Source: Acidimicrobiia bacterium
Lineage (GTDB): Bacteria; Actinomycetota; Acidimicrobiia; Acidimicrobiales; Bin134
DNA length: 64,000 bases
Direction: 5' to 3'
Assembly (NCBI GenBank): GCA_022822265.1
Contig: JAJECA010000020.1
Coordinates: forward strand, 1 to 64,000
Below, piece by piece: positions 42,910 to 52,077 of the stretch. A program made the translations under genes and the position numbers. The stretch's first letter is position 1. Each line of letters begins with the position of its first letter. The notes under the pieces were generated by a model, which saw only the letters and a program-made list of their open reading frames with translations, was not told where the DNA came from and made no database searches.

Positions 42910-44673
42910 CTATTGGATCACCGCGACCACGTCGCCGCCGCCCACTGAGTCGCCCTCGGCCACCTTGATCTCGGTCACCGTGCCGGATTTCTCGGCGCAC
43001 ACGTTGTTTTCCATCTTCATGGCCTCGAGCACCACGATGGGATCGCCGGCCTCAACCGAGTCGCCCTCGGCCACCATCACCTTCACGATTGTTCCCTGCA
43101 TGGGAACGACGACATCTCCGCTGCCCCCGCTGCCTCCGCTCTTGCTGGCGGCGGCTCGCTTGGGGCGCTTGGCCCCGCTCGGCCCGGACGCGGCGGCGGC
43201 CGGTGCGGTTTCGGGAACCCACATCCGCACCGAGTAACGCTGTCCGTTGACCTCCACGTCGATGTTCCGAGCCACCAATGGCTCGCTGTCAGCGGGCGGG
43301 GCGTCTGAGGCCGGCGAGCTCGTGACACCGGTGAGGTCCAAGGTGTCCTCCACCCACTTGGTGGAGTGGTCCAGCGCGGCGAAATCGGAGTGGGCCAGGA
43401 TGGCCTTGTCGGCGGGAATGGTGGTGGCCACCCCGCTCACCTCCATCTCGTCGAGAGCCCGGAGTGTTCTGGCGATGGCCGTGGGCCGGTCTCGGCCCCA
43501 GCAGATCAGCTTGCCGACGAGATTGTCGTAGAACTGGCTGATCTCGTCGCCGGCCTCGTATCCGCCGTCCCAGCGAGTGCCGTAACCGCTGGGCACTCGC
43601 AGACCGGTGATCGGTCCCGGCGACGGCAGAAATGCGCCCTCGGCGGGGTCTTCGGCGTTAATTCGCACCTCGATGGCGTGGCCGGAGATCTCGATGTCGT
43701 CCTGCGAGAAGGGCAGTGCCTCACCGGAGGCCACCCTGATCTGCTGTTCCACCAGGTCGATCCCGGTGACCAGCTCGGTGGCCGGATGCTCCACCTGGAG
43801 CCGGGTATTCATCTCCAGGTAGTAGAAGTCGCCGTCCTCGTAAAGGAACTCCACCGTGCCGGCGTTCACGTAGTCGCAGCCTTGGGCCACCATCACCGCG
43901 GCCTCACCCATGGCCGACAGCACGTCGGGATCGATGCCCGCCGCGGGGGCCTCCTCGATCAGCTTCTGGTGGCGGCGCTGGGCGGAGCAGTCGCGGGTGC
44001 CGAGGTACACACAATTGCCGTGGCTGTCGGCCAATACCTGAACCTCTACGTGGCGGGGCTTCTCCAGGTAGCGCTCCATGTAGATCTCGTCGCGGCCGAA
44101 GTAACTGAGGGCCTCTCGCTGAGCCGACTCGATGGCCTCCTCCACCAGGCTCTCGTCGGCCACCACTTTCATTCCCCGGCCGCCGCCGCCATAGGCCGCC
44201 TTGATGGCGACGGGATATCCGTGCTCGGCCCCGAAGGCCCGCACCTGGTCGGGGTCGGTGATGAGGTCTGTGGTGCCCGGAACGCCGCTCACCCCGACCC
44301 GCTCGGCGGCTTGGCGGGCGGAGATCTTGTCGCCCATCACTTCTATGGCCTCGGGGTTGGGGCCGATGAACGCCACGCCTCGGGCGGTGATGGCCCGGGC
44401 GAAGTCGGCGTTCTCGGAGAAAAAGCCGTAGCCGGGGTGGACCCCGTCGGCCCCGGTTCTCTCGATCACATCGAGGATGGCCTCGGTGTTGAGGTAGCTC
44501 TCGGCTGCGGTCTGACCGCCCAAAGCGTGGGCCTCATCGGCCATGCGCACGTGGAGGGCATTGCGGTCGAGTTCGGAGTACACGGCCACCGTGGCGATGC
44601 CCAATTCCCGGCAGGCCCGTATGACGCGAACGGCGATCTCTCCCCGGTTGGCGATCAGCACCTTGGACAACAC
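42910..44673 (-). CDS. accA: Acetyl/propionyl-CoA carboxylase alpha chain (biotin carboxylase plus BCCP)
   Basis: The 587-residue protein has the biotin carboxylase part (1-450) with VLIANRGEIAVRVIRA, the ATP-grasp glycine loop GGGGRGMKVV and EMNTRLQVEHP, then an Ala/Lys-rich linker and a biotin carrier domain with the biotinyl-lysine motif EAMKMEN near residue 548. This is the fused alpha-chain layout of actinobacterial acyl-CoA carboxylases. The start is taken as GTG 44673; the open frame upstream runs through the divergent birA gene. The beta (carboxyltransferase) subunit is not in the window. The divergent neighbour is the biotin ligase that would activate it. Confidence 0.92.
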   Translation of the reverse strand: MLSKVLIANRGEIAVRVIRACRELGIATVAVYSELDRNALHVRMADEAHALGGQTAAESYLNTEAILDVIERTGADGVHPGYGFFSENADFARAITARGVAFIGPNPEAIEVMGDKISARQAAERVGVSGVPGTTDLITDPDQVRAFGAEHGYPVAIKAAYGGGGRGMKVVADESLVEEAIESAQREALSYFGRDEIYMERYLEKPRHVEVQVLADSHGNCVYLGTRDCSAQRRHQKLIEEAPAAGIDPDVLSAMGEAAVMVAQGCDYVNAGTVEFLYEDGDFYYLEMNTRLQVEHPATELVTGIDLVEQQIRVASGEALPFSQDDIEISGHAIEVRINAEDPAEGAFLPSPGPITGLRVPSGYGTRWDGGYEAGDEISQFYDNLVGKLICWGRDRPTAIARTLRALDEMEVSGVATTIPADKAILAHSDFAALDHSTKWVEDTLDLTGVTSSPASDAPPADSEPLVARNIDVEVNGQRYSVRMWVPETAPAAAASGPSGAKRPKRAAASKSGGSGGSGDVVVPMQGTIVKVMVAEGDSVEAGDPIVVLEAMKMENNVCAEKSGTVTEIKVAEGDSVGGGDVVAVIQ

Positions 44674-44725
44674 GGCAATATGGTGGCAGAGAGTCTCGGG
44701 ATCACGCGAATAATGGCGGGGCGAG

Positions 44726-45490
44726 ATGGAATGGAGCGAAGTGGCTGATTTTCGGATTGAGTGGGTGGAAGAGACCGGCTCGACCAACGCCGACTTGCTG
44801 GCGGCAGCTCGTGGAGGGGCTGAGGTCAATACGGTTTTGGCGGCCGACTACCAGAGTGCGGGGCGGGGGAGGCGGGGACGCACCTGGGGTGCCGGGCCGG
44901 GGTCGAGCTTGTTGTTCTCGGTGCTCACCAGGCCTCAGATCGATGTGGAGCGGGCTCATCTGGTGACCACTGCGCTGGCATTGGGAGCGGTTGAGGCCTG
45001 CGATTCGCTCGCCGGGGTGCGGCCAGGCTTGAAGTGGCCCAATGACTTGGTGGTGGGTGATCGCAAATTGGCTGGAGTGCTGGCTGAATCAGTAGTGGCT
45101 GGGGACAGGCTGGAAGCTTTGGTGGTGGGCATGGGACTCAACGTGCGCACGGGTGCAGCTCCCACCGAATCCGCAGGCACTGCGGTAGCGCTTGAAGATT
45201 TGTGCGGTTCGGTGATCGACCGCCAAGAGCTGCTGGCGGAGACTCTGACCGGATTCGCCCACTGGATGGAAGGAGTCGAGGGAGCCGGTGGCCAGGCTGA
45301 ATTGGCGGCTTCAGCGCGCCGCGAGTCGGCCACTCTGGGCTGCCGGGTAACGGTAGAACTGGGCGACGGCACAGTGTTGGAGGGACTGGCTGAGGATTTG
45401 GATGAACGGGGCGCGTTGCTTCTAGAGGGTGGGACAAGGGTCGTGGTTGGAGATGTCGTACACCTCAGGGGTCAATCTGGGTCGCCTTGA
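44726..45490 (+). CDS. birA: Biotin-[acetyl-CoA-carboxylase] ligase
   Basis: The 254-residue protein has ETGSTNADLL, the biotin loop GRGRRGRTW, KWPNDLVV and GMGLNV, all typical of BirA catalytic domains, plus a short C-terminal SH3-like domain (about 200-254, RVTVELGDGTVLEG). It lacks the N-terminal DNA-binding domain of E. coli BirA, so it is a ligase only. It joins biotin to the carrier lysine of the divergent carboxylase. The ATG at 44726 was chosen by alignment with the family start. The 3-prime 26 bases overlap the opposing pabC-like gene. Confidence 0.93.
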   Translation: MEWSEVADFRIEWVEETGSTNADLLAAARGGAEVNTVLAADYQSAGRGRRGRTWGAGPGSSLLFSVLTRPQIDVERAHLVTTALALGAVEACDSLAGVRPGLKWPNDLVVGDRKLAGVLAESVVAGDRLEALVVGMGLNVRTGAAPTESAGTAVALEDLCGSVIDRQELLAETLTGFAHWMEGVEGAGGQAELAASARRESATLGCRVTVELGDGTVLEGLAEDLDERGALLLEGGTRVVVGDVVHLRGQSGSP

Positions 45491-46328
45491 GGCGGGCGAA
45501 GGCCTCGGCGGCGGCTTGGGTGAGGGGGCCGGGAGCGTGAGGGAGAGGGTGGCCGTCGACCGCGTGGATAGGGTGAACGTCACGGGTGGTGGAGGTGAGA
45601 AACGCCTCGTCGGTTTCGGCCAGGGAATTGAGGGGCACGTCATGCTCCTCGGCGCCGGTCATCTCGATCACCAGTTGGCGGGTGACTCCGGCCAGGCATC
45701 CTGAGGCCAATGACGGCGTGATCAATCGGCCGTGATGGGCCAAAAAGATGTTGCTGCCGGTTCCCTCGCACAGCTGCCCCTGGGTGTTGGCGAAGATGGC
45801 TTCGCTGGCGCCGACTTCTTTCGCGGCGGCCAGGGCCCGCACGTTGGCGCCGTAGGACACGGTCTTGAGGCCGGCCAGGGGGCTGTGCTCGTTGATCGTC
45901 CAATCGACAGTGGCCACGGCGATAGTGGGCGGCCAGGGAGATTGGGGCGTGGCGGCCACCGTTGCGGTGGGAGGGCTGTCGCCGCGGTTGCTGCCCAGCG
46001 GCCCGGTGCCGCTGCTGACGGTCACCCTCAGCCGTCCCTCCTGAAGCCCGTTGGCCGCGGCCACCGCCACCATGGCCTCCCGCAGAACCTCAGCATCAGG
46101 CACCGAGATGCCCAAGTGCTTGGCCGAATACGCCAGCCTCTCCAGGTGGCGGCGAGCGGCGAACGGCATTCCCCGCACGATGACCAGGGTCTCGAACACG
46201 GCGTCGCCCACCAGCCAACCGTGGTCGAAAGGAGAGATCCGGGCCTCTTCCTCGGGCATGAGCGCCCCGTTTATCCACACGGTGCGGGCTCCTGGCGAAG
46301 CCTCAGCAGGCGTATGTGCCTCTGTCAT
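45465..46328 (-). CDS. pabC: Aminodeoxychorismate lyase-like PLP enzyme (class IV)
   Basis: The 287-residue fold-type IV PLP protein has FDHGWLVGDAVFETL near residue 34, GLKTVSYGANVRA containing the PLP Lys, and CEGTGSNIF. These fit aminodeoxychorismate lyase and branched-chain or D-amino acid aminotransferases. The ATGA overlap with the pabB-type gene upstream argues for a lyase that turns aminodeoxychorismate into p-aminobenzoate for folate. Sequence motifs alone do not rule out an aminotransferase. It overlaps birA at the 3-prime end on the opposite strand. Confidence 0.8.
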   Translation of the reverse strand: MTEAHTPAEASPGARTVWINGALMPEEEARISPFDHGWLVGDAVFETLVIVRGMPFAARRHLERLAYSAKHLGISVPDAEVLREAMVAVAAANGLQEGRLRVTVSSGTGPLGSNRGDSPPTATVAATPQSPWPPTIAVATVDWTINEHSPLAGLKTVSYGANVRALAAAKEVGASEAIFANTQGQLCEGTGSNIFLAHHGRLITPSLASGCLAGVTRQLVIEMTGAEEHDVPLNSLAETDEAFLTSTTRDVHPIHAVDGHPLPHAPGPLTQAAAEAFARLKATQIDP

Positions 46329-47341
46329 ATGGCGATGTACTCCCCGGTGGCCACGGCCAACAGCCGCTTGGACTTCAGCTCGGTTTCCCGCCACTCGTCC
46401 TCGGGGTCGCTGTCGAAAGTGATGCCGCCTCCGGTGCCCAGGTGGAGGTGCTCGTCTTCGATCCACAGGGTGCGGATAGCCACGTTCAGGTCGCCCCGCT
46501 GGCGGTCGGCGTCCACCCAGCCCACCGCGCCGCAATACACCCCCCGGGGCTGCGGCTCCAGGGCATCGATGGCATCAAGGGCGGCCAGCTTGGGAGCGCC
46601 GGTGACCGACCCGGGTGGGAAAGTGGCGTCGATCAGCTCCGGCCAGCCGCAGCCGCGGGCCAGCCGCCCCCGAACGGTGCTCACCAGGTGTACGAGGCCG
46701 GGATGGTGCTCCAAGGAGAACAGGGAAGGCACGCTCACCGTGCCGTAGTCGCACACCCGCCCCAGATCATTGCGCACCAAATCTACGATCATCAGGTTCT
46801 CGGCCTGGTCCTTTGGCGTAAGGCCCGTCGGGTCGGCCGCGGTGCCTTTGATGGGCGACGACTCCACCCACCGGCCATTGCGCTCCAAGAACCGCTCAGG
46901 TGAGGCTGAGGCGATGTGGACGCCGTGGTCGGGTAGCCGCAGCACGGCGGCGTAGGGAGCGGGGTTTCCCTCGGCCAGCGCCGCCCCCAGCGCGGCGATG
47001 TCGGTATCGGGATCAATGAGCGGAGCGGTCAGGCGGCGGGTGAGGTTTACCTGGTAGACGTCTCCCTCAGCGATCATGCCCCGGATGGCCGACACCCCAG
47101 ACGTGAAGCCCGCCTGGTTGAGCGAGCTGGTCCAGGAGTCGGCGGGGAGGCCCTTCCACGGGCGGCCCCGCCAAGGACGGGCGGGGCGCACTGAGTCGAA
47201 GCGGGCGCACACTGCCTTGCCATCGAAATCGATGGCCACAGCCCAGAAGCCCTTGGACTCCAAGGCGCTCAAGTCGTCGGTAACGTCGGCCAGCCTGGAA
47301 CACAGGTGATGTCCCACCACGGCAACAGCCGCCACCTCCAT
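46325..47341 (-). CDS. pabB: Aminodeoxychorismate synthase component I
   Basis: The 338-residue protein consists almost entirely of the chorismate-binding domain, with IAEGDVYQVNLTRRL near residue 88, PIKGTA, FPPGSVTGAPK and GGGITFDSDPEDEWRETELKSK-type end pieces (only motif parts given). The N-terminal anthranilate-synthase-like domain is short. It makes 4-amino-4-deoxychorismate from chorismate and ammonia. No glutamine amidotransferase (pabA) gene is next to it. TACACT (minus strand, 47354-47349) lies 7 bases before the ATG, giving a leaderless mRNA. It is divergent from the LCP gene at 47462. Confidence 0.88.
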   Translation of the reverse strand: MEVAAVAVVGHHLCSRLADVTDDLSALESKGFWAVAIDFDGKAVCARFDSVRPARPWRGRPWKGLPADSWTSSLNQAGFTSGVSAIRGMIAEGDVYQVNLTRRLTAPLIDPDTDIAALGAALAEGNPAPYAAVLRLPDHGVHIASASPERFLERNGRWVESSPIKGTAADPTGLTPKDQAENLMIVDLVRNDLGRVCDYGTVSVPSLFSLEHHPGLVHLVSTVRGRLARGCGWPELIDATFPPGSVTGAPKLAALDAIDALEPQPRGVYCGAVGWVDADRQRGDLNVAIRTLWIEDEHLHLGTGGGITFDSDPEDEWRETELKSKRLLAVATGEYIAI

Positions 47342-47461
47342 CGGGTGCAGTGTACTTAGTGGCGGGGTGTATGCGGTTGCGCATTTGCCAGATCCCGGCG
47401 TTTGCTGGGACGGGAAGCATCGCGACAAGTTGGTGGGCGCTCGCTCTTACACTGGCGGGCA

Positions 47462-48829
47462 ATGAGTCGCGGCCGCCGGCGAAGAGAACGCAAGCGAACC
47501 TGGAGGCAGCTGCTGGTGGTGCTGGCCGGCTTGCTGGTGTTCGTGGCCGCAGTAGGCGGGGCAGCCGGCTTGGGCATGGTGAAATCGCAGGTCAGCCAGA
47601 TTCCCCGGGTGTCGGTGGGGCTCTCGCTGGACTTGGTGGGAACGTCGGTGGACCCCGAGTCACACAGCTCTTCTGAAGCCCTGAACTTTCTCCTGGTGGG
47701 GATCGACAACGCCGCGGGAATCGACCCGGATAGCCCTATCCACATAGATCGGGACGTCAACACCCTGCTGACCGACTCGGTGATCTTGGTGCGCATTGAC
47801 CCCGAAGCGGACCGGGTGGCCATGCTGTCGATACCCCGCGATCTCTGGGTGCCCATAGCCGGCAAGGGATGGAGCGAGAGGGTGAACACCGCTCGGGGCA
47901 TCGGGGGACCCGGAACCCTGATCGAAACGGTGTCGGAATTCCTGGGGGTGCCCGTCCACCACTACGTGGAGATCAACTTCGCGGGGTTTCTGAGGATTGT
48001 GAGCGCCGTCGACGGCGTGCCGGTGGAGATCGCCCAGCCCATCCGGGACGACTCGCTGGGACTGCGCATCGAGCAGTCCGGGGTGATCACTCTCGACCCC
48101 GATACCGCGCTGGCCTATGTGCGGACCCGTCGGCCGCTGACACTGGTGGAGGGCGGCAATCCGGCGAACGACGACGATTGGGTGCGGCTCGGCGTATGGA
48201 ACGACCTGGAGCGCAACCAGCGCCAGCAGGAGTTCATGGTGGCCACCCTCAAGCGGGCGGTGGAGAAGGGAATCCGCAACCCGCTCACTCTTCGGAGAGT
48301 GGCCAACGAACTCTTGGACGACGACAACCCCAGCATCACGTTGGACGACCGCATCACCGTGGGACAGCTCGTGGACCTGGGCGACGAATTTCGATCATTT
48401 CAAGTGGACGAGATCGAGCGATACAAGCTCCCGGTTGTGGACGCGACCATCGACGGCAAGCAGGTGCTCTTGTTGGTGGAGGAGGAGGCCCAACCGGCGT
48501 TGGAGTTCTTCCGGGCCGGGAGCCTTGCCGGGGTGCGGGTGCGGCTGTTGAACGGCACCAGGTTGGGCACTGTGGCCGGTGTGGAAGCGGATCTGGAGCG
48601 AGCCGGTTTCTCTGTGGTGGACCGGGGCAATGCCGAACGGTTCGATGTGGCCAGAACCACTGTGCGCCATAGCGAGGCTGCCGCGGGCAAAGCAGAGACG
48701 CTGGCCCGATACCTTGAGCCCGCGCCGCGGCTCGAACTGGTGGCCGAGATCGAAGGGGCTGATGTGGAGATTGTGGTGGGCGCCGACTACGCCGGGATGG
48801 TGGACAGCCCTCGAGACTCGGCTTCTTGA
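47462..48829 (+). CDS. LCP-family (LytR-CpsA-Psr) wall polymer ligase
   Basis: The 455-residue protein has a basic N-terminus, one membrane segment (about 16-38), the LCP domain (about 75-270: NFLLVGID, DSVILVRIDP, VAMLSIPRDLWV, YVRTRR) and a LytR_C domain (about 360-450: VRLLNGTRLGTVAGVEADLERAGFSVVD). LCP enzymes attach glycopolymers from a lipid carrier to peptidoglycan outside the membrane. It could anchor the polysaccharide made by the rest of the window. ATG 47462 follows TACACT (47448-47453) by 8 bases, so the transcript is likely leaderless. Its 3-prime end overlaps the opposing GDP-fucose synthase gene by 43 bases. Confidence 0.92.
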   Translation: MSRGRRRRERKRTWRQLLVVLAGLLVFVAAVGGAAGLGMVKSQVSQIPRVSVGLSLDLVGTSVDPESHSSSEALNFLLVGIDNAAGIDPDSPIHIDRDVNTLLTDSVILVRIDPEADRVAMLSIPRDLWVPIAGKGWSERVNTARGIGGPGTLIETVSEFLGVPVHHYVEINFAGFLRIVSAVDGVPVEIAQPIRDDSLGLRIEQSGVITLDPDTALAYVRTRRPLTLVEGGNPANDDDWVRLGVWNDLERNQRQQEFMVATLKRAVEKGIRNPLTLRRVANELLDDDNPSITLDDRITVGQLVDLGDEFRSFQVDEIERYKLPVVDATIDGKQVLLLVEEEAQPALEFFRAGSLAGVRVRLLNGTRLGTVAGVEADLERAGFSVVDRGNAERFDVARTTVRHSEAAAGKAETLARYLEPAPRLELVAEIEGADVEIVVGADYAGMVDSPRDSAS

Positions 48830-49764
48830 CGATGGGCCATATACCACCGGTAGGTGCGGCGAAGCCCTTCGGCGAATGGGGTGGAGGCTGAGAACCCGAA
48901 CAGCTCCTTGGCCCGGCGGGGGTCGACGCAGCGGCGCGGCTGGCCGTCGGGTCGAGAGGAATTCCACTCGATCCGGCCGGCGAATCCGGTGATGTCGGCT
49001 ATGTCCTCCACCAGTTCTTTGACCGCGATCTCCTGGTTGGCCCCGAGGTTTACCGGCTCTGCTCCTAGATAGTGCTCGGCGGCCAGCAGAATGCCCTCGG
49101 CCGCGTCGTCCACGTAGAGGAACTCCCGGCTGGCAGTGCCGGTGCCCCAAACCTCGATGCTGTCGTCGCCCGCCTCCACCGCGTCGACGCACTTCTTGAT
49201 GAGTGCGGGGATGACATGGGAGACCGACGGATGGAACTTGTCGCCGGGGCCGTAGAGATTGGTGGGCATCAGGTAAATGCCCTGCTGGCCGTGCTGCTCG
49301 CGATTGGCCTGGAGTTGTACGAGCTGGGCCAGCTTGGCCACCCCGTAGGGGGCGTTGGTCTCCTCGGGGTAACCAGCCCACAAGGAGTCCTCGGAAAACG
49401 GGACTCTGGTGAACTTGGGATATGAGCAGATGGTTCCCACCACTACCAGCCGGCTGGTATTCGCCAGCCGGCACTGCTCGATGATGTTGGTGCCCATGAG
49501 CAGGTTGTCGAGGTAGAGGTCGGCGGGACGCTCCTGGTTGGCGCCGATGCCTCCCACCCGGGCGGCCAGATGGATGACCACGTCTGGCTGGGTGTCAGCC
49601 ACGAGCCTGCGGGCATCGTCAGCGACGCACAGGTTGTAGTCGGCGCTGGACGGGGCGGCCATCAATGCAGGTTCTTCCTGGTTGAGCAGTCGGCACACCG
49701 CTTGGCCCAAAAATCCGGTGCCTCCGGTGATCAGAACCCGCTTTCCGTCCCAGAAGCCGCTCAT
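48787..49764 (-). CDS. fcl: GDP-L-fucose synthase
   Basis: The 325-residue extended SDR has ITGGTGFLG, HLAARVGGIGAN, the YGVAKLAQ catalytic motif and PTNLYGPGDKFHPSVSHVIPALI, as in GDP-L-fucose synthases (WcaG/Fcl). It epimerises and reduces GDP-4-keto-6-deoxymannose to GDP-L-fucose. The 4-keto sugar would come from the gmd product at 56772. ATG 49764 lies 8 bases after TAGTGT (minus strand, 49778-49773). It is divergent from the GT4 at 49865. Its stop lies inside the LCP gene, read in the opposite direction. Confidence 0.92.
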   Translation of the reverse strand: MSGFWDGKRVLITGGTGFLGQAVCRLLNQEEPALMAAPSSADYNLCVADDARRLVADTQPDVVIHLAARVGGIGANQERPADLYLDNLLMGTNIIEQCRLANTSRLVVVGTICSYPKFTRVPFSEDSLWAGYPEETNAPYGVAKLAQLVQLQANREQHGQQGIYLMPTNLYGPGDKFHPSVSHVIPALIKKCVDAVEAGDDSIEVWGTGTASREFLYVDDAAEGILLAAEHYLGAEPVNLGANQEIAVKELVEDIADITGFAGRIEWNSSRPDGQPRRCVDPRRAKELFGFSASTPFAEGLRRTYRWYMAHRQEAESRGLSTIPA

Positions 49765-49864
49765 CGAATTACACACTAGGAGACTGGCAGCCTCCTGTGG
49801 TGGTCGCAGGCCGAGAGATTTGTCCGGCGACCTTCAGAGGCTCTGGGCTGGCAGAATCGGGGCA

Positions 49865-50953
49865 ATGCGAGTGGCGATCACGCTGGAGCAGTGCTGGCAC
49901 CGGGTGCCGGGGGGGACGGCGACGGCCGCCCTGGGATGCGTGGACGCATTGGGTCGTCTCTCGGATCCGCCGGAGCTGGTGGGCGTTTCGGCCTGGCACC
50001 GGAAGACTCCCGAAGAGCCGTTCGCCCCCAGTGTTCCCGTGGGTGCCCTGCGCCTGCCCCGGGCTGGCCTGTACTGGAGCTGGCACAAGATGCGGTGGCC
50101 CTCCGTGCAGCGGGCTACCGGTTTGGTGGATGTGATCCACGCCACCGGCATGGCGGTGCCTCCCCGTACTGCGCCGCTGGCGATCACCGTCAACGACCTG
50201 GCGTTTCTGCGTCATCCTGACCACTTCACCACTCGGGGAGTGCAGTTCTTTGGCCGATCTCTGGAGCTGACCCGAAGCGAAGCCGACGTGGTGGTGTGCC
50301 CATCGCAGCACACCGCGGACGATTGCGTTCAGGCGGGGATTGACGCCGGTCGGGTGAGGCTGGTGCCGTACGGGGTTGAGGACTGCCTGGTGCCGCCGGA
50401 CGAGGCCGAAGAGGTGCGACGGCGGTTCGAATTGGCCGAGCGATTCGTGCTGTGGGTGGGAACTGCTGAGCCCCGGAAGAACCTGGACGGGCTGCTGGCC
50501 GCGTGGCAGATGCTGGACCGAACCGACGAGGAGCTGGTGCTGGTGGGTCCGGCCGGCTGGAAGTCGAACCTGGACGACGACCTGCCATCCTCGATACGGC
50601 GACTGGGCTTTGTGAGCGAGGCCGACAAGCGGTCGCTAATGCGGGCCGCCGCGGCGTTCTGCTATCCGAGCTTGACCGAGGGATTCGGTTTGCCCGTCTT
50701 GGAGGCCATGGTGCAGGGCACTCCCGTGGTGACATCGGCCTCTGGGGCTACCGCAGAGTTGGCGGGAGCAGCCGCCGAGGTGGTGGACCCCACCCGGCCC
50801 TCGGAGATCGCCGGTGCCTTGGGCGGATTGCTCGACGACAATGATGCGGCCGATCGCCTGGGCAAACAGGGCCGAGAGCGGGCGCTGTCGGAGTTCACCT
50901 GGGAGCGCACTGCCGAGGGGCTGATGCAGGTCTACCGGGAGCTGGCTCGTTGA
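49865..50953 (+). CDS. GT4-family glycosyltransferase 1 of three
   Basis: The 362-residue GT-B protein has RVPGGTATAA at the N-terminus, VCPSQHTADDCVQAG in the first domain, and VLWVGTAEPRKN and SLTEGFGLPVLEAMVQGTPVV (the E-x7-E motif) in the second. It resembles mannosyl- and rhamnosyltransferases of cell-surface polysaccharides. ATG 49865 follows CAGAAT (49852-49857) by 7 bases. Its TGA overlaps the TTG start of the next gene. It heads a three-gene glycosyltransferase operon divergent from GDP-L-fucose synthase. Confidence 0.9.
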   Translation: MRVAITLEQCWHRVPGGTATAALGCVDALGRLSDPPELVGVSAWHRKTPEEPFAPSVPVGALRLPRAGLYWSWHKMRWPSVQRATGLVDVIHATGMAVPPRTAPLAITVNDLAFLRHPDHFTTRGVQFFGRSLELTRSEADVVVCPSQHTADDCVQAGIDAGRVRLVPYGVEDCLVPPDEAEEVRRRFELAERFVLWVGTAEPRKNLDGLLAAWQMLDRTDEELVLVGPAGWKSNLDDDLPSSIRRLGFVSEADKRSLMRAAAAFCYPSLTEGFGLPVLEAMVQGTPVVTSASGATAELAGAAAEVVDPTRPSEIAGALGGLLDDNDAADRLGKQGRERALSEFTWERTAEGLMQVYRELAR

Positions 50954-52077
50954 GCGATCAGACGATCTGCGTTGGAGTGAACCTGCTGTGGTTGCGATCG
51001 GGCCGAGTGGGAGGTTCGGAGGACTATGCGGTGCGGTTGCTGTCGGCGATTCCCCGGGATGTGCCGGTTCGGCTGACCCTGTTCGCGACGCGGGGGTTTG
51101 CCAAGGCCCACCCATCGTTGGCCGAGCGCCATGAGATTGTGACGTCGCGGGCGGTAAGGCTGCGACCGCTTCGAGTGCTCATCGAGAACACCTGGCTGGC
51201 TGCCCAGTGCCGCCGCCGCGGATTGGATGTGGTCCACCACTTTGGGGGCACCGTTCCCTTTGTGGGAATGAAGCCCGCGGTGGTGACCGTCCATGACTTG
51301 CAGCCCTTGGACCATCCCAAGCGCTTCGGCTTGGTCAAGCGGCTCTACCTGCGGGTGATGCTGCCGTGGTCGGTGCGCCGAGCCGAGACGATCGTCACCG
51401 TGAGCGAGTTCTGCCGCAGCCGCCTGGTGGAGCGCTTGAAGGTTGACCCCCAGCGGGTGGCCGTTGTTCCCGCACCGGTGGACGACTCCTCCACTGCCTC
51501 CGACATGCCGCTGGCCGCCGCGGTCCCGGATTTGGACCGTCCGTTCGTTCTGTATCCGGCGTTGACCTACTCCCACAAGAACCATGAAATCCTGTTGCGG
51601 GCTCTGGCCCGCTTGGCCGCCGACGATGTGGACTTGGCGCTGGTCGTCTCCGGAGGACCCGGACCGCTGGACGCCAAGCTGGATCACCTGGCCGACAAGC
51701 TCGGCGTGGGAGACCGGTGGCATCGGTTAGGCCGCATTCCTCGAGCCGTGCTGGACGGCCTGTATCGACAGGCGGTGGCCGTGGTGTTCCCGTCGAAGTA
51801 CGAGGGTTACGGTCTCCCGATGGTGGAGGCCATGGTGCGGGGCTGTCCGGTGGTGGCCGCCGATTCCGGGGCCCTGCCCGAGGTGGTGGGTTCAGGCGGG
51901 CGCTTGGTGGACCCCGACGACGCTGAATTGTGGGCCGAGGCGATCGGCGAGCTGGTGGACGACCCTGACGCCCGCCGGAAATTGAGCGAAGCGGGGGGCT
52001 CTCGGGTTGGCGAGCTGGCCGAGCTTGATCCGGGGACGGAGCTGTGCAGTTTCTACAACAAGGTGGCTGGGCGGTGA
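50950..52077 (+). CDS. GT4-family glycosyltransferase 2 of three
   Basis: The 375-residue GT-B protein has RVGGSEDYAVRLL near residue 19, VTVHDLQPLDHP in the first domain, FVLYPALTYSHKNHE and KYEGYGLPMVEAMVRGCPVVAAD in the second. The TTG start overlaps the preceding TGA (TTGA), indicating coupling. It is the paralogue next to 49865-50953, but the two differ in the acceptor domain, so they probably add different residues of the same repeat unit. It overlaps the third glycosyltransferase gene by 4 bases. Confidence 0.9.
   Translation: MSDQTICVGVNLLWLRSGRVGGSEDYAVRLLSAIPRDVPVRLTLFATRGFAKAHPSLAERHEIVTSRAVRLRPLRVLIENTWLAAQCRRRGLDVVHHFGGTVPFVGMKPAVVTVHDLQPLDHPKRFGLVKRLYLRVMLPWSVRRAETIVTVSEFCRSRLVERLKVDPQRVAVVPAPVDDSSTASDMPLAAAVPDLDRPFVLYPALTYSHKNHEILLRALARLAADDVDLALVVSGGPGPLDAKLDHLADKLGVGDRWHRLGRIPRAVLDGLYRQAVAVVFPSKYEGYGLPMVEAMVRGCPVVAADSGALPEVVGSGGRLVDPDDAELWAEAIGELVDDPDARRKLSEAGGSRVGELAELDPGTELCSFYNKVAGR

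Noticed and set aside
42910..44829. Longer N-terminus of the carboxylase alpha chain from 44829
   Set aside because: The extra 52 residues are antisense to birA and have no family similarity; the domain starts at GTG 44673.
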